Source: Roseburia sp.
GTDB taxonomy: Bacteria; Bacillota; Clostridia; Lachnospirales; Lachnospiraceae
Reading direction: 5' to 3'
Length of the DNA stretch: 64,000 bases
Assembly: GCA_017937095.1 (NCBI GenBank)
Contig: JAGBEG010000017.1
Coordinates: 124,001-188,000, forward strand
A model generated the notes under the pieces. The model was not told where the DNA came from, made no database searches, and saw nothing but the letters and a program-made list of their open reading frames with translations. Shown piece by piece: positions 26,601-36,133 of this stretch. A program made the translations under genes and the position numbers. The first letter of the stretch is position 1. The number at the start of each line of letters is the position of its first letter.

Positions 26601-27199
26601 ATGTCAACGCGATCGAGGACTACAAGGAGATTTCTGAGCGCTACGAGTTCTTAAAGACGCAGCATGACGATCTCGTGGAGGCGGAACAGACATTGATCGG
26701 CATTATCGAGGAACTGGATACCGGAATGCGCAAGCAGTTTCTGGAGAAGTTCGCCGAGATACAGCGTGAGTTCGATAAGGTGTTCAAGGAACTGTTCGGC
26801 GGCGGAAAGGGAACGCTGGAACTGGTCGAGGATGAGGATATCTTAGAGTGCGGCATCCGCATTATCGCGCAGCCGCCGGGAAAGAAGCTTCAGAATATGA
26901 TGCAGATGTCCGGCGGGGAGAAATCCCTGACGGCGATTTCACTGCTTTTTGCGATTCAGAACTTAAAGCCGTCCCCGTTCTGTCTGCTGGACGAGATCGA
27001 GGCGGCACTTGATGATTCGAATGTCGCACGTTTTGCAAAATATTTACATAAGCTGACAAAGAGCACGCAGTTCATCGTCATCACGCACAGGCGCGGTACG
27101 ATGGCGGCGGCGGACCGCCTGTATGGTATCACGATGCAGGAGAAAGGCGTATCTACACTTGTCTCGGTGAACCTGATCGAGGATGATCTGGACAAGTAG
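23639..27199 (+). CDS. smc: Chromosome segregation protein SMC
   Basis: 1186 residues, full length. The N-terminal ATPase half has Walker [18 protein letters not shown]; two long coiled coils flank a hinge at about residues 500-660; the C-terminal half has the signature [10 protein letters not shown] and Walker [13 protein letters not shown]. It condenses and segregates the nucleoid with ScpAB. It begins inside the end of rnc and is followed, after a 106-bp gap with a short direct repeat, by ftsY. Confidence 0.98.
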   Translation: MYLKSIEVQGFKSFANKIVFDFHNGITGIVGPNGSGKSNVADAVRWVLGEQSAKQLRGASMQDVIFAGTENRKPLSYAYVAITMDNSDHQLAVDFEEVTVARRVYRSGESEYLINGNPCRLKDVTELFYDTGIGKEGYSIIGQGQIERILSGKPEERRELFDEAAGIVKYKKRKATAQKKLENERENLVRVNDILAELERQVGPLERQAEKARIYLKKKEELKTYDVNMFLLEVERIEGALKEVQEKYNIADQEMQEAKESYESVKTEYERMEQDMAAMDEKLNSLREGLNHSTVMKGKLEGQINVLNEQIHTAEMTDEHLKSRLDSIDREKEERIRSRETYEKEKAELDVELAAAEQEKEAAAERLRVLQEEIARCTEGIEKGKNEIIELLNKKASIKARQQRFDTMAEQVNIRKAQLTQRLLARKTEEADLVSVLEEYQKELDEVTASIQANKKEAAGMEEKSREWKRKSAETNQKLEQAIAKYHKEQSRLESLKNIAERYDGYGNSIRRVMEQKSQHKGILGVVSDLIQVEKKYEVAIETALGGNIQNIVTEDEDTAKKMISYLKQNRYGRATFLPLTSVDGKGNFKNMDALKEPGVIGLANTLVTTETRYEGVTAYLLGRVIVTENIDYAIALAKKNRYSLHIVTLEGEYLSPGGSMTGGAFKNSSNLLARKREIEELEKTVSDLEKEISDHRNRLEDIQTAQSLLAEDIEKTKTTLQEQYILQNTAKLNVERATEQKNESESVFAGLKLESQELENQLREISDNKTRITEEIETAKEREKQIEEENTQFQKSLDENAVREEAAQKAVSEVQLKEAAVRQKVEFVLVNLDRINGEIKRYEDEREGFVRDAKDAKADAEKKRHDIEEIRKTILASDDNYEKLEAELKENTARREEMSAEYKGFFQKREDISNKITDLDKEIFRLNSQREKLEEAHEYQNNYMWEEYELTLHAAMELRNEEYTDLAAMKKLIAAIKDDIRKLGDVNVNAIEDYKEISERYEFLKTQHDDLVEAEQTLIGIIEELDTGMRKQFLEKFAEIQREFDKVFKELFGGGKGTLELVEDEDILECGIRIIAQPPGKKLQNMMQMSGGEKSLTAISLLFAIQNLKPSPFCLLDEIEAALDDSNVARFAKYLHKLTKSTQFIVITHRRGTMAAADRLYGITMQEKGVSTLVSVNLIEDDLDK

Positions 27200-27209
27200 C
27201 GTGTGTGAC

Positions 27210-27255
27210 AAAACGGAAGGATGCGGTTGCAAATAAAACGGAAGGATGCGGTTGC
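27210..27255 (+). repeat. Two 21-bp direct repeats between smc and ftsY
   Basis: AAAACGGAAGGATGCGGTTG plus C occurs at 27210-27230 and 27235-27255, separated by AAAT. No function is apparent. Confidence 0.85.
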
Positions 27256-27304
27256 TGGAACAGCCATAGGGTGTGAGCAGTAACCCGGAATGTGAGGGCA
27301 TGAA

Positions 27305-28231
27305 ATGAGCGAGGAAAAGAAAGGCTTCTGGGGACGTTTAGTCGCGGGATTAGGCAAGACAAGAGATAATATTGTCGCCGGTATTGATTCGATTTTCAGC
27401 GGATTTTCCAGTATTGACGATGAGTTCTATGAGGAGATTGAAGAGATTCTCATCATGGGAGATATCGGCGTGAATGCGACGGAGGCGATTATCGAAAGCC
27501 TGAAAGAAAAGGTGAAGGAGAACCACATCAAGGACCCGGCAGAGTGCAAAGAACTGCTGATTCACAGCATCAAAGAGCAGATGGACGTCGGCGAGACGGC
27601 GTACCGCTTTGAAAATGAGAAATCCGTCGTGCTTGTGATCGGTGTCAACGGCGTCGGCAAGACGACGTCCGTCGGCAAACTGGCGGGCAAGCTGAAGGAT
27701 CAGAATAAAAAGGTAGTCCTCGCGGCGGCGGATACGTTCCGTGCGGCGGCGGGAAATCAGCTTCAGGAGTGGGCGAACCGCGCAGGCGTTGATATGATCG
27801 GCGGACAGGAGGGCGCGGACCCGGCGGCGGTCGTCTATGATGCGGTGGCGGCGGCAAAGGCGCGAAATGCGGACGTACTCCTCTGCGATACGGCGGGGCG
27901 CCTCCACAACAAGAAGAATCTGATGGAAGAGCTTAAGAAGATCAACCGCATTCTGGAAAAGGAATATCCGGATGCATACCGCGAGACACTTGTAGTGCTC
28001 GACGCGACAACGGGGCAGAACGCCTTAAGTCAGGCGAGGGAGTTCTCAGAGGTGGCGGATATCACAGGGATTATCTTAACGAAGATGGACGGAACGGCAA
28101 AGGGCGGAATTGCGGTAGCAATCCATTCTGAGCTTGGCATTCCGGTGAAGTACATCGGCGTCGGCGAGACAATCGAGGATCTGCAGAAGTTTGATTCCAA
28201 CCAGTTCGTAGACGCACTCTTTGAAGCGTGA
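27305..28231 (+). CDS. ftsY: Signal recognition particle receptor FtsY
   Basis: 308 residues with the SRP GTPase NG domains: G1 GVNGVGKTTSVGKLAGKL, DTAGRLHNKKNLMEEL, TKMDGTAKGG. There is no long acidic A domain, as in many Firmicutes. It docks SRP-ribosome complexes at the membrane; its partner Ffh is at 33498. The smc-ftsY order is conserved in Firmicutes. Confidence 0.97.
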   Translation: MSEEKKGFWGRLVAGLGKTRDNIVAGIDSIFSGFSSIDDEFYEEIEEILIMGDIGVNATEAIIESLKEKVKENHIKDPAECKELLIHSIKEQMDVGETAYRFENEKSVVLVIGVNGVGKTTSVGKLAGKLKDQNKKVVLAAADTFRAAAGNQLQEWANRAGVDMIGGQEGADPAAVVYDAVAAAKARNADVLLCDTAGRLHNKKNLMEELKKINRILEKEYPDAYRETLVVLDATTGQNALSQAREFSEVADITGIILTKMDGTAKGGIAVAIHSELGIPVKYIGVGETIEDLQKFDSNQFVDALFEA

Positions 28232-28353
28232 GCAAGAGAGGAAAGAACAAATGCTCATGCTAGCATGAAAGCATTTGTTCTTGACGAACGCACGCTTCAT
28301 GAGCATGGAGCTGTGCGGAATGCGAATGGAGCGAGCCCGGAACGGGCGTGCTC
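28222..28353 (+). repeat. Nested inverted repeats between ftsY and ilvA
   Basis: An inner perfect 13-bp stem AAGAACAAATGCT (28243-28255) / AGCATTTGTTCTT (28270-28282) encloses the 12-bp palindrome CATGCTAGCATG. An outer 9-bp pair TGAAGCGTG (28222-28230) / CACGCTTCA (28291-28299) encloses both and includes the ftsY stop codon. A third hairpin with GAGC and GCCCG stems lies at 28329-28353. There is no T-tract, so these are not ordinary terminators. The purine-rich AAGAGAGGAAAGA repeats around them. Confidence 0.75.
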
Positions 28354-28419
28354 ACGCGAAGATGAAAAAGCAAGAGAGGAAAGAGCAAGAGAGCAAAATT
28401 GATAGAAGGAGGAGAAATA

Positions 28420-29631
28420 ATGTTGACATTGGACAAATTTGAAGAGGCGAGCGAGAAGGTCAAAGAGGTAACGCTCGAGACGAAGCTGATCTACAGTGAT
28501 TTTCTCAGTGAGCAGACAGGCAACAAGGTCTACTTAAAGCCGGAGAACATGCAGTTCACCGGGGCGTACAAGGTCAGAGGCGCGTACTATAAGATCAGCA
28601 CGTTAAGTGAGGAAGAGCGCGCGAAGGGGCTGATCACCGCGTCGGCGGGCAACCATGCGCAGGGAGTTGCCTATGCGGCAAAATGCTATGGATGTAAGGC
28701 GGTCATCGTGATGCCGACGACGACGCCGTTAATTAAGGTAAACCGCACAAAGAGCTACGGCGCAGAGGTCGTGCTCTACGGAGACGTCTATGACGAGGCG
28801 TGCCAGAAGGCGTATGAGCTTGCCGAGAAGGAAGGCTACACGTTCATTCACCCGTTCGACGACCTTGCGGTCGCCACTGGGCAGGGAACGATCGCCATGG
28901 AAATCTTTAAGGAGCTTCCGCTGGTGGAATACATACTGGTGCCAATCGGCGGCGGCGGACTGGCGACAGGCGTTTCGACCTTGGCGAAGCTGTTAAATCC
29001 AAAGATCAAGGTCATCGGCGTGGAGCCTGCGGGTGCGAACTGTATGCAGGCATCGTTTGCGGCGGGCAAGGTCACAACGCTTCCGCATGTGAATACGATT
29101 GCGGACGGCACGGCGGTAAAGACGCCGGGAAGCAACATTTTCCCGTACATCCAGAAGAATCTGGACGATATCATCACAGTCGAGGACGACGAACTTGTGG
29201 TCGCATTCTTAGATATGGTGGAGAATCACAAGATGGTCGTGGAAAATTCCGGGCTGCTTACCGTAGCGGCGCTAAAGCATCTGGATGTTTCCGACAAGCG
29301 CGTTGTCTCAATCTTAAGCGGCGGAAATATGGATGTCATCACAATGTCATCTGTCGTGCAGCAGGGATTGATTTTCCGCGACCGTATTTTTACCGTATCG
29401 GTGCTGCTGCCGGATAAGCCGGGCGAGCTTACCAAGGTGTCGGCGACGATCGCAGCGGAGCAGGGTAATGTCATCAAGCTCGAGCATAACCAGTTCGTAT
29501 CGACGAACCGGAACGCGGCAGTGGAGCTTCGCATCACGCTGGAGTGCTTTGGAACCGATCACAAGAAGCAGATTATGAAAGCGCTTGAGAAGAGCGGATA
29601 TAAGCCGAAGCTTGTGCGTGCAAGTCTGTAG
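28420..29631 (+). CDS. ilvA: Threonine ammonia-lyase (threonine dehydratase)
   Basis: 403 residues. The fold-type II PLP lysine lies in QFTGAYKVRGA and the phosphate loop is IGGGGLATG. A C-terminal ACT-like regulatory domain begins after FTVSVLLPDKPGELTKV. It deaminates threonine to 2-oxobutyrate for isoleucine or propionate formation. ATG at 28420 follows AGAAGGAGGAGAAATA; an upstream TTG in frame is not needed. A purine permease gene follows after 26 bp. Confidence 0.95.
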   Translation: MLTLDKFEEASEKVKEVTLETKLIYSDFLSEQTGNKVYLKPENMQFTGAYKVRGAYYKISTLSEEERAKGLITASAGNHAQGVAYAAKCYGCKAVIVMPTTTPLIKVNRTKSYGAEVVLYGDVYDEACQKAYELAEKEGYTFIHPFDDLAVATGQGTIAMEIFKELPLVEYILVPIGGGGLATGVSTLAKLLNPKIKVIGVEPAGANCMQASFAAGKVTTLPHVNTIADGTAVKTPGSNIFPYIQKNLDDIITVEDDELVVAFLDMVENHKMVVENSGLLTVAALKHLDVSDKRVVSILSGGNMDVITMSSVVQQGLIFRDRIFTVSVLLPDKPGELTKVSATIAAEQGNVIKLEHNQFVSTNRNAAVELRITLECFGTDHKKQIMKALEKSGYKPKLVRASL

Positions 29632-29657
29632 GAACAGACAAAAGAGAGGAGAACGAA

Positions 29658-31016
29658 ATGTTAGAAAAGATGTTCAAATTAAAGGAAAACAATACGACGG
29701 CAAGAACCGAGGTCATGGCGGGAATTACGACGTTTATGACGATGGCGTATATTCTTGCAGTCAACCCGTCCATGCTGGCAGAGGCGGGCATGGATAAGAC
29801 GGCTGTTTTGATTGCAACAGCAATCGCGGCATTTATAGGAACAATGGCAATGGCGCTTCTTGCCAATTACCCGTTTGCATTAGCGCCGGGCATGGGCTTA
29901 AATGCTTATTTTACATATACCGTATGCGGTGCGATGGGCTATTCCTGGCAGGTCGCTTTGATGGCGGTATTTGCAGAGGGACTAATTTTTATCGTGCTTT
30001 CTTTGACGAATGTGCGTGAGGCGATTTTCAACGCGATTCCGACGAACCTGAAAAAGGGTGTGAGCGTCGGCATCGGCCTGTTCATTGCATTTATCGGTTT
30101 ACAGAACGGCGGAATTGTGGTAGCGAACAGCTCTACGCTTGTCTCCTATGTCAATTTCACCGGAAACTTTAAGACGGAGGGAATCTGTGCGCTGCTCGCA
30201 TTGATCGGTCTTTTTATTACGATCATTCTTTACATCAAGCGCGTAAAGGGAGCAATCCTTTTAGGCATTATTCTTACATGGATTCTTGGCATTATCTGTC
30301 AGGCAGTTGGAATCTATGTGCCGGATGTGGAGGCAGGCTTTTATTCGCTATATCCTGCATGGGGCTTTACGGATCTGACGGCAATCGGTGAGACTTTTGG
30401 TCAGTGTTTTAAGGCGGATTTCGGCAGTGTGCGTGTCTTTGATTTTATTGTTGTACTCTTATCCTTCCTGTTCGTCGATATGTTCGACACGCTCGGCACA
30501 TTGATCGGCGTTGCGAATAAGGCGGATATGCTGGATAAGGACGGAAAACTGCCGCGCATCAAGCAGGCGCTTCTTGCGGATGCGATTGCGACCTCTGCAG
30601 GCGCAGTGCTCGGTACTTCGACGACGACGACCTTTGTTGAGAGCTCTTCCGGTGTTGCGGAGGGAGCAAGAACCGGACTGGCGTCGGTCGTGACGGGCTT
30701 CCTGTTTTTGATTTCTGTTGTGCTCTCCCCGATTTTCTGCTCCATTCCGAGCTTCGCGACGGCTCCGGCACTGATTTTCGTCGGTTTTCTGATGGTATCG
30801 ACAGTGACGAGCATTGAGTTTACGGATATGACGGAGGCGGTTCCGGCATACTTATGTCTGCTTGCAATGCCGCTTATGTACAGTATTTCCGAGGGTATTG
30901 CTATCGGCGTTATCTCCTATGTCATCATCAACGTGGTCTGCGGTAAGGCGAAGAAGATTACACCGCTTATGTATGTGCTGGCAGTACTCTTTGTCTGCAA
31001 ATACATCTTCCTGTAA
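29658..31016 (+). CDS. NCS2 family nucleobase permease (AzgA/PbuG type)
   Basis: 452 residues, about 12-14 membrane segments. NTTARTEVMAGITTFMTMAY and ALAPGMGLNAYF are hallmarks of the AzgA-like branch of NCS2 transporters, which import adenine, guanine or hypoxanthine. The TLGTLIGVANKADMLDKDG region is also conserved. It is preceded by GAGAGGAGAACGAA. No purine riboswitch is present in the 26-bp gap from ilvA. Confidence 0.93.
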   Translation: MLEKMFKLKENNTTARTEVMAGITTFMTMAYILAVNPSMLAEAGMDKTAVLIATAIAAFIGTMAMALLANYPFALAPGMGLNAYFTYTVCGAMGYSWQVALMAVFAEGLIFIVLSLTNVREAIFNAIPTNLKKGVSVGIGLFIAFIGLQNGGIVVANSSTLVSYVNFTGNFKTEGICALLALIGLFITIILYIKRVKGAILLGIILTWILGIICQAVGIYVPDVEAGFYSLYPAWGFTDLTAIGETFGQCFKADFGSVRVFDFIVVLLSFLFVDMFDTLGTLIGVANKADMLDKDGKLPRIKQALLADAIATSAGAVLGTSTTTTFVESSSGVAEGARTGLASVVTGFLFLISVVLSPIFCSIPSFATAPALIFVGFLMVSTVTSIEFTDMTEAVPAYLCLLAMPLMYSISEGIAIGVISYVIINVVCGKAKKITPLMYVLAVLFVCKYIFL

Positions 31017-31064
31017 GGGGAGACGTGATACGATTGTCGGAGCGAGCGGCGGAAATGAGGGAAT

Positions 31065-31319
31065 ATGTTGGATAGAATAAAAAAGAGCCTTATTTTTGCC
31101 GCTGTTTTTGGCAGCGGCTTTGCGGCAGCGCTTGTTCTTTGTGCTGCAAGCGGCAGACCGTTCGGAAGAAGTCTGCTGCCGTTCGCGGGCTGTGTGGACG
31201 GCTTTGTGCTTGCGGCGGTCGGATTCTTCCAGACGGAAGGCAAAAGTGAAGTGCTCTACGGCATCTGCTGCGCGGCATGTCTCTTTTGTGCGATCGTACA
31301 GGCCGCGATGGTGCTTTGA
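31065..31319 (+). CDS. Small hypothetical membrane protein
   Basis: 84 residues with two or three hydrophobic segments and a basic N-terminus (MLDRIKKSLIF). The ATG has a GAGGGAAT-like ribosome-binding site. No family is recognised. It follows the permease gene and precedes a convergent tetR gene by 16 bp. Confidence 0.55.
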   Translation: MLDRIKKSLIFAAVFGSGFAAALVLCAASGRPFGRSLLPFAGCVDGFVLAAVGFFQTEGKSEVLYGICCAACLFCAIVQAAMVL

Positions 31320-31335
31320 AGGTGAAGGCATAGCC

Positions 31336-31902
31336 TTACTTTCTGTTCCAAATCGAGGGCACACAATTTTGTATGATCCGGGCAATATCTTCCTCGCTTT
31401 CCTGACAGCCGGTATCGATCCAGCGTTTCAGGGCGAAGGTAAACCCTGCCTGAAAATAGACGAAGTAATACATCATTTCCGCCTCGGACGAGATTCCGGC
31501 GGCTGTACAGTAGGGTTTTATGATTTGATTCCACATCGGATCGCGCCCCTGTTTCAGAGGGAAATTCTTTCGTTCCTTTAAAGCGATTTTATAAAAATCA
31601 CGATGCTTTCTGATATGTCTGAGAAATGGAATGAAGGGCCAGGCAGGGAAGATATCATTCTCTGCCGGCGCCTGATTTTTATAACTTTCCAACAATTCTT
31701 CATTCAAATGCTCTTCCATCTGTTCCATGATTTCATAAATGTCCGTGTAATGCGCATAGAAAGTAGAGCGGTTGACATTCGCTTTTTCGCATATCATTTT
31801 CACAGTAATTTTTTCAAAATCCATGTCTTTGAGCAGGGCAAGCATTGCATCTTTCAGTTTTTTATCCATATCACGAAAACGTTGATTATTCCGGGTGTTC
31901 AT
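31336..31902 (-). CDS. TetR/AcrR family regulator
   Basis: 188 residues. N-terminal helix-turn-helix ITVKMICEKANVNRSTFYAHY is typical of TetR. The ATG at 31902 has AGGAG upstream; 31920 is an alternative start. It is divergent from the alcohol dehydrogenase gene with 131 bp between, so it likely regulates that gene; the ligand is unknown. Confidence 0.9.
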   Translation of the reverse strand: MNTRNNQRFRDMDKKLKDAMLALLKDMDFEKITVKMICEKANVNRSTFYAHYTDIYEIMEQMEEHLNEELLESYKNQAPAENDIFPAWPFIPFLRHIRKHRDFYKIALKERKNFPLKQGRDPMWNQIIKPYCTAAGISSEAEMMYYFVYFQAGFTFALKRWIDTGCQESEEDIARIIQNCVPSIWNRK

Positions 31903-31953
31903 GTAAGATTCTCCTATCATTTATTATTCCAACACGAATTGCGATATTGATGA

Positions 31954-31982
31954 TTGAAGAAACCGGCTCGTGTCTCTATAAT
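31954..31982 (+). promoter_or_regulatory. Putative promoter of the alcohol dehydrogenase gene
   Basis: TTGAAG (31954-31959), 17-bp spacer, TATAAT (31977-31982). An inverted repeat ACACGA (31932-31937) / TCGTGT (31969-31974) flanks the -35 region and could be a TetR site, but the arms are far apart. Confidence 0.65.
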
Positions 31983-32033
31983 TATAATATGTTTTTTTAA
32001 TAAATCAACGCATGTCGGAAAAATAGAAAGGCA

Positions 32034-33053
32034 ATGGAAGAGATGAAAGCAGCAATTTATAAAGGAAAAGAAGATGTTGAAATTCAGGAATTGCCTCTGC
32101 CGGAGTGTGGGGATGACGATGTCCTGATCCAAAATATCTATTCCAGCATCTGCGGAACGGATGTTGCGGTTTATAAATACGGACCGGAGACCGGACACCG
32201 GATTACGGTGGGAAGTGAATTTGGTCATGAGACAATTTCCAGAGTCGCTGCGGTGGGGAAAAATGTAAAAGAGTTTTCCGTGGGAGAGCGCGTCTACCCA
32301 TATCCACGTTATGCAAAGAATGATACAAAGCGGGCGGGGACAATCGGCGGATTTTCGGAGTATATTCTTGTGCCGCAGGCGAAAAAGAATCATTCGTTAT
32401 ATGAAGTGCCGGAAACAATACCGGACCGCCTTGCGTGCCTGATTGAACCGTTTACGGTAGGATGCCGTGCAGCAAGACGGGGACAGCCCAAGGCGGGAGA
32501 AAATGCGATTGTGTTTGGCTGTGGTACGATCGGTCTTGCCGCAGCCATAGCGCTCAAATTCTTTGGCGCAGCTAAGGTCATGATCTGCGATTTGTCAGAT
32601 CTGCGGTTAAATATTGCAAAGGAAATCGGATTTGCCGTCTGCAATACGGCAAAAGAAAATTTCGAGGAAAAGGCTGTAAGCTATTTTGGGGAAGCACCGT
32701 CCCTGTCAGGGCAGACCATGGATGCGGATATCTTCTTAGATGCTGCCGGCGACGAAAGCATTTTGGAAACATTTATGAAGCATGGAAAAATCGGCAGCCG
32801 TTTTGTATCTGTAGCGGTCAGCAAATCAAAACGCAGTCTGGATCTGCTGCATCTGACTTATGCGCAGAAAAGTATTATCGGTTCCGGCGGATATTTCCCG
32901 GAGGACGTCCGGGATGTGATGACGATCATGCAAAGCGGCAGATGGGATCTGGAAAAGATGATTACCCATGAATTTTCGATTGATGAAATTGACCGGGCAA
33001 TTCAGACAGCGGCAGATTCCGACAGAGCTTTGAATGTGACAATTAAATTTTAA
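32034..33053 (+). CDS. Zinc-dependent alcohol dehydrogenase, MDR superfamily
   Basis: 339 residues. The N-terminal GroES-like domain has SSICGTDVAVY (catalytic zinc ligand Cys) and GSEFGHETIS (GHE motif); the Rossmann fold motif is FGCGTIGLAAA. The structural-zinc four-cysteine loop is absent, as in sorbitol-dehydrogenase-like subgroups. The substrate is unknown. Start at 32034 is provisional; ATG at 32043 (MKAAIYKG) is equally plausible and resembles the family start. It is probably controlled by the divergent TetR gene. Confidence 0.9.
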   Translation: MEEMKAAIYKGKEDVEIQELPLPECGDDDVLIQNIYSSICGTDVAVYKYGPETGHRITVGSEFGHETISRVAAVGKNVKEFSVGERVYPYPRYAKNDTKRAGTIGGFSEYILVPQAKKNHSLYEVPETIPDRLACLIEPFTVGCRAARRGQPKAGENAIVFGCGTIGLAAAIALKFFGAAKVMICDLSDLRLNIAKEIGFAVCNTAKENFEEKAVSYFGEAPSLSGQTMDADIFLDAAGDESILETFMKHGKIGSRFVSVAVSKSKRSLDLLHLTYAQKSIIGSGGYFPEDVRDVMTIMQSGRWDLEKMITHEFSIDEIDRAIQTAADSDRALNVTIKF

Positions 33054-33080
33054 CTCGGGAGAGCCTGCAGACGAATAAAT

Positions 33081-33125
33081 AAGGAACGAGTGTCAAGAAA
33101 AAATACTTGACACCCGTTCCTTTTT
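33081..33125 (+). terminator. Strong bidirectional-type hairpin terminator after the alcohol dehydrogenase gene
   Basis: AAGGAACGAGTGTCAAG (33081-33097) pairs with CTTGACACCCGTTCCTT (33106-33122) with one mismatch, followed by T residues. The right arm contains TTGACA of the next promoter. Confidence 0.85.
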
Positions 33126-33135
33126 ATGATAATCT
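33107..33135 (+). promoter_or_regulatory. Putative promoter of the ylxM-ffh operon
   Basis: TTGACA (33107-33112), 17-bp spacer, TAATCT (33130-33135). The -35 box lies inside the terminator's right arm. The -10 match is moderate. Confidence 0.5.
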
Positions 33136-33152
33136 ACCCAAGGTGAGCATGA

Positions 33153-33497
33153 ATGGAAGAGAAGATAGAACAGGCGTATCTCTATGATTTCTACGGAGAA
33201 CTCCTAAACGAGCATCAGAGAAGAATATACGAGGATTTCATTTTCAATGATCTCTCGCTCGGAGAGATTGCGGATGAGGAGGGAATCAGCAGGCAGGGCG
33301 TTCACGATATGGTGAAGCGGTGCACGCGGATGCTCGAGGGCTACGAGGAGAAGCTTCATCTGGTGGAGAAGTTCTTATCCGCCAAGAGGCGGGTGGAGGA
33401 GATACATCAGCTTACGGAGCGCTTCCATGAGAGCCATGACGAGACGATGATACAGGAAATCGAACGGATTTCCAATCAGCTATTAGAGGAGTTATAG
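33153..33497 (+). CDS. ylxM: YlxM family helix-turn-helix protein
   Basis: 114 residues with a sigma-region-4-like helix-turn-helix: [23 protein letters not shown]. In Firmicutes YlxM directly precedes ffh and has been linked to SRP function. The stop codon abuts the ffh start. Confidence 0.92.
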   Translation: MEEKIEQAYLYDFYGELLNEHQRRIYEDFIFNDLSLGEIADEEGISRQGVHDMVKRCTRMLEGYEEKLHLVEKFLSAKRRVEEIHQLTERFHESHDETMIQEIERISNQLLEEL

Positions 33498-34853
33498 ATG
33501 GCATTTGACAGCTTATCTGAAAAACTTCAAAACGTATTCAAGAATCTGCGGAGCAAGGGAAAGCTGACCGAGGCGGACGTTAAGACGGCGCTTAAGGAAG
33601 TCAAGCTTGCACTGCTCGAGGCGGATGTCAACTTCAAGGTCGTGAAGCAGTTCGTAAAGGATGTCGAGGAGCGTGCGGTTGGACAGGACGTGATGAACGG
33701 ACTGAATCCGGGACAGATGGTCATCAAGATTGTAAATGAAGAGATGGTCAGGCTGATGGGTTCTGAGACGTCGGAGATTGAGCTGCAGCCCGGAAAGGCA
33801 CTCACGGTTATTATGATGACAGGTCTTCAGGGTGCAGGTAAGACGACGACCGCGGCAAAGCTTGCCGGGAAGTTCAAGCAGAAGGGCAAGAAGGTACTGT
33901 TGGTCGCGGGTGACGTTTATCGTCCGGCAGCGATTGAGCAGTTGCAGATCAACGGTGAGAAGCAGGGCGTGGAAGTATTCTCCATGGGGGATAAGAACAG
34001 CCCGGTCAACATCGCAAAGGCGGCAATCGAGCACGCCAGAAAGAACGAATTTAATATTGCAATCATCGATACCGCCGGGCGTCTTCATATCGACGAGGAC
34101 ATGATGGCGGAGTTAATTCAGATAAAAGAGAACGTCACAGTGCATCAGACGGTGCTGGTCGTGGATTCCATGACAGGACAGGATGCGGTAAATGTGGCGA
34201 AGACCTTTAACGAGAACATCGGTATCGACGGAGTCATCTTAACAAAGCTGGACGGCGATACGAGAGGCGGTGCGGCGCTTTCAATTCGTGCCGTGACCGG
34301 AAAGCCGATTTTCTACGCGGGAATGGGTGAGAAGCTGTCCGATCTCGAGCAGTTCTATCCCGACCGCATGGCGTCGAGAATCCTCGGTATGGGCGATGTG
34401 CTGACTCTGATTGAGAAGGCGCAGGAAGACTTCGACGAGGAGAAGGCGAAAAAGCTTGAGCAGAAGATGCGCAAGAACGAGTTTGACTTTGAGATGTATT
34501 TAGAGTCGATGAGCCAGATGAAGAAGATGGGCGGTCTTTCCAGCATCCTTGGCATGATGCCGGGACTTGGAATGGGCGGCGGCAAGATGCCTGATATCGA
34601 CGAGGCGGCCGCAGAGAAGAGCCTTTCCCGCACAGAGGCGATTATCTATTCGATGACGCCCGAGGAGCGGCAGAATCCGGCGCTCCTGAATCCGAGCAGA
34701 AAGCGCAGAATCGCGCAGGGGGCGGGGGTTGATATTGCGGAGGTCAACCGTCTGGTGAAGCAGTTTGAACAGATGAAGAAGATGATGAAGCAGATGCCCG
34801 GTATGATGAAGAAGGGCAGACGCGGAGGAATGTTCGGAAAGCTTCCGTTTTAA
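33498..34853 (+). CDS. ffh: Signal recognition particle protein Ffh
   Basis: 451 residues. NG domain with G1 [31 protein letters not shown] and [10 protein letters not shown]; methionine-rich M domain at the C-terminus ([19 protein letters not shown]) that binds SRP RNA and signal peptides. ATG begins immediately after the ylxM stop. The SRP RNA gene was not found in this window. Confidence 0.97.
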   Translation: MAFDSLSEKLQNVFKNLRSKGKLTEADVKTALKEVKLALLEADVNFKVVKQFVKDVEERAVGQDVMNGLNPGQMVIKIVNEEMVRLMGSETSEIELQPGKALTVIMMTGLQGAGKTTTAAKLAGKFKQKGKKVLLVAGDVYRPAAIEQLQINGEKQGVEVFSMGDKNSPVNIAKAAIEHARKNEFNIAIIDTAGRLHIDEDMMAELIQIKENVTVHQTVLVVDSMTGQDAVNVAKTFNENIGIDGVILTKLDGDTRGGAALSIRAVTGKPIFYAGMGEKLSDLEQFYPDRMASRILGMGDVLTLIEKAQEDFDEEKAKKLEQKMRKNEFDFEMYLESMSQMKKMGGLSSILGMMPGLGMGGGKMPDIDEAAAEKSLSRTEAIIYSMTPEERQNPALLNPSRKRRIAQGAGVDIAEVNRLVKQFEQMKKMMKQMPGMMKKGRRGGMFGKLPF

Positions 34854-34963
34854 GTGTTAAGAATTGCGTATTACGCATTCTAAAGCGACTGCGACGTGGC
34901 TGCGAAGAAAGCCGCAGAGTAGTTACTATATATATGGTCAGCAAATTCAAGGAGGTGAAAGTA

Positions 34964-35209
34964 ATGGCAGTAAAGATCAGATTAAGAAGAATGGGACAGA
35001 AGAAAGCTCCTTTCTATAGAATCGTAGTTGCAGATTCCAGATCCCCGAGAGATGGAAAGTGCATCGAGGAGATTGGAACTTATGATCCGACGAAAGATCC
35101 AAGCGAGTATCATGTAAATGAGGAGTTAGCTAAGAAGTGGTTAGCAAACGGAGCTCAGCCAACCGATACTGTTGCACGTATTTTCAAGAGCGCAGGCATC
35201 GAGAAATAG
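34964..35209 (+). CDS. rpsP: 30S ribosomal protein S16
   Basis: 81 residues; [20 protein letters not shown] is the S16 signature. ATG at 34964 follows AAGGAGGTGAAAGT; the frame is open to 34934 but without a better site. It begins the conserved rpsP-khpA-rimM-trmD-rplS order. Confidence 0.98.
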   Translation: MAVKIRLRRMGQKKAPFYRIVVADSRSPRDGKCIEEIGTYDPTKDPSEYHVNEELAKKWLANGAQPTDTVARIFKSAGIEK

Positions 35210-35228
35210 GATTCGTGAGGTGGACCTA

Positions 35229-35459
35229 ATGAAAGAATTAGTTGAAGTAATTGCTAAATCACTCGTCGATTCCCCGGATGAGGTCGTTGTGACCCAGACT
35301 GAGAATGAGAAAGCCATCGTTATTGAACTGCGCGTCGCACAGTCCGATATGGGCAAGGTAATCGGCAAGCAGGGGCGAATTGCCAAGGCAATCCGTTCCG
35401 TTGTGAAGGCTGCTGCCTCAAAGGAAGAAAAGAAAGTTATTGTAGAGATTGTACAGTAA
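35229..35459 (+). CDS. khpA: KH-domain RNA-binding protein KhpA
   Basis: 76 residues with a single KH domain; the GxxG loop is IGKQGRIAKAIR. KhpA works with KhpB in RNA binding and cell elongation. ATG at 35229 follows GTGAGGTGG; the upstream part of the open frame overlaps rpsP. A terminator follows. Confidence 0.93.
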   Translation: MKELVEVIAKSLVDSPDEVVVTQTENEKAIVIELRVAQSDMGKVIGKQGRIAKAIRSVVKAAASKEEKKVIVEIVQ

Positions 35460-35464
35460 CAGCG

Positions 35465-35495
35465 AAAGGCTACCCCTGTCCGGGATAGCCTTTTT
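35465..35495 (+). terminator. Rho-independent terminator after khpA
   Basis: AAAGGCTA (35465-35472) pairs with TAGCCTTT (35486-35493), then TTTTT. The motif CTCTATAGGAA follows at 35496. Confidence 0.88.
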
Positions 35496-35560
35496 CTCTA
35501 TAGGAAAAGAAAGAATGTGCCGCGAGGTATTTCAGATAACAGCGGGATTCGGAGGAAGGA

Positions 35561-36082
35561 ATGGAAGATTTATTACAGGTGGGAATCATCACAACGACGC
35601 ACGGGGTGCGCGGGGAGGTCAAGGTATTTCCGACGACGGATGATCCTGCACGTTTTAAGAAGTTAAAGCATGTAATTTTAGATACAGGAAAAGAAAAGCT
35701 GGAGCTTGAAATCGCAGGAGTCAAGTTTTTCAAAAATATGGTCATCTTAAAGTTCAGGGGAATCGACAATATAAACGACGTCGAGAAATACCGCAAATGC
35801 GGGCTCTATGTCACGCGGGAGAACGCTGTGGAACTGGAAGAGGACGAGTATTTTATTGCGGATTTGATCGATATGGAGGTCGTGACAGACGAAGACGAGC
35901 GGCTTGGGACGCTTGTCGACGTTATGCAGACGGGAGCGAACGACGTCTATGTTGTTAAAACAGAGAGCGGCGAAGAACTGTTGCTTCCGGCAATCCATGA
36001 CTGCATCCGTTCGGTGGATGTGAAGGCGGGACAGATGCTTGTACATCTGCTGCCGGGGCTTCGGGATATCAATAAGAAGTAA
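35561..36082 (+). CDS. rimM: 16S rRNA processing protein RimM
   Basis: 173 residues: N-terminal RimM domain ([21 protein letters not shown]) and C-terminal PRC-barrel ([14 protein letters not shown]). It assists 30S maturation. GGAGGAAGG precedes the ATG; trmD follows 51 bp later. Confidence 0.95.
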   Translation: MEDLLQVGIITTTHGVRGEVKVFPTTDDPARFKKLKHVILDTGKEKLELEIAGVKFFKNMVILKFRGIDNINDVEKYRKCGLYVTRENAVELEEDEYFIADLIDMEVVTDEDERLGTLVDVMQTGANDVYVVKTESGEELLLPAIHDCIRSVDVKAGQMLVHLLPGLRDINKK

Positions 36083-36133
36083 CGAGGTCTGTCTGGGACA
36101 GAGGGAGAACAGCAACGGAGGGAGGAAACGAAC

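Noticed and set aside
28232-28419. T-box leader for ilvA
   Set aside because: No TGGNACCGCG-like T-box sequence and no terminator-antiterminator pair; only palindromes and purine-rich DNA.
34854-34963. Small RNA or tRNA between ffh and rpsP
   Set aside because: There is a partial palindrome (GAATTGCGTA/TACGCATTC) but no cloverleaf, no T-tract and no recognised RNA family.
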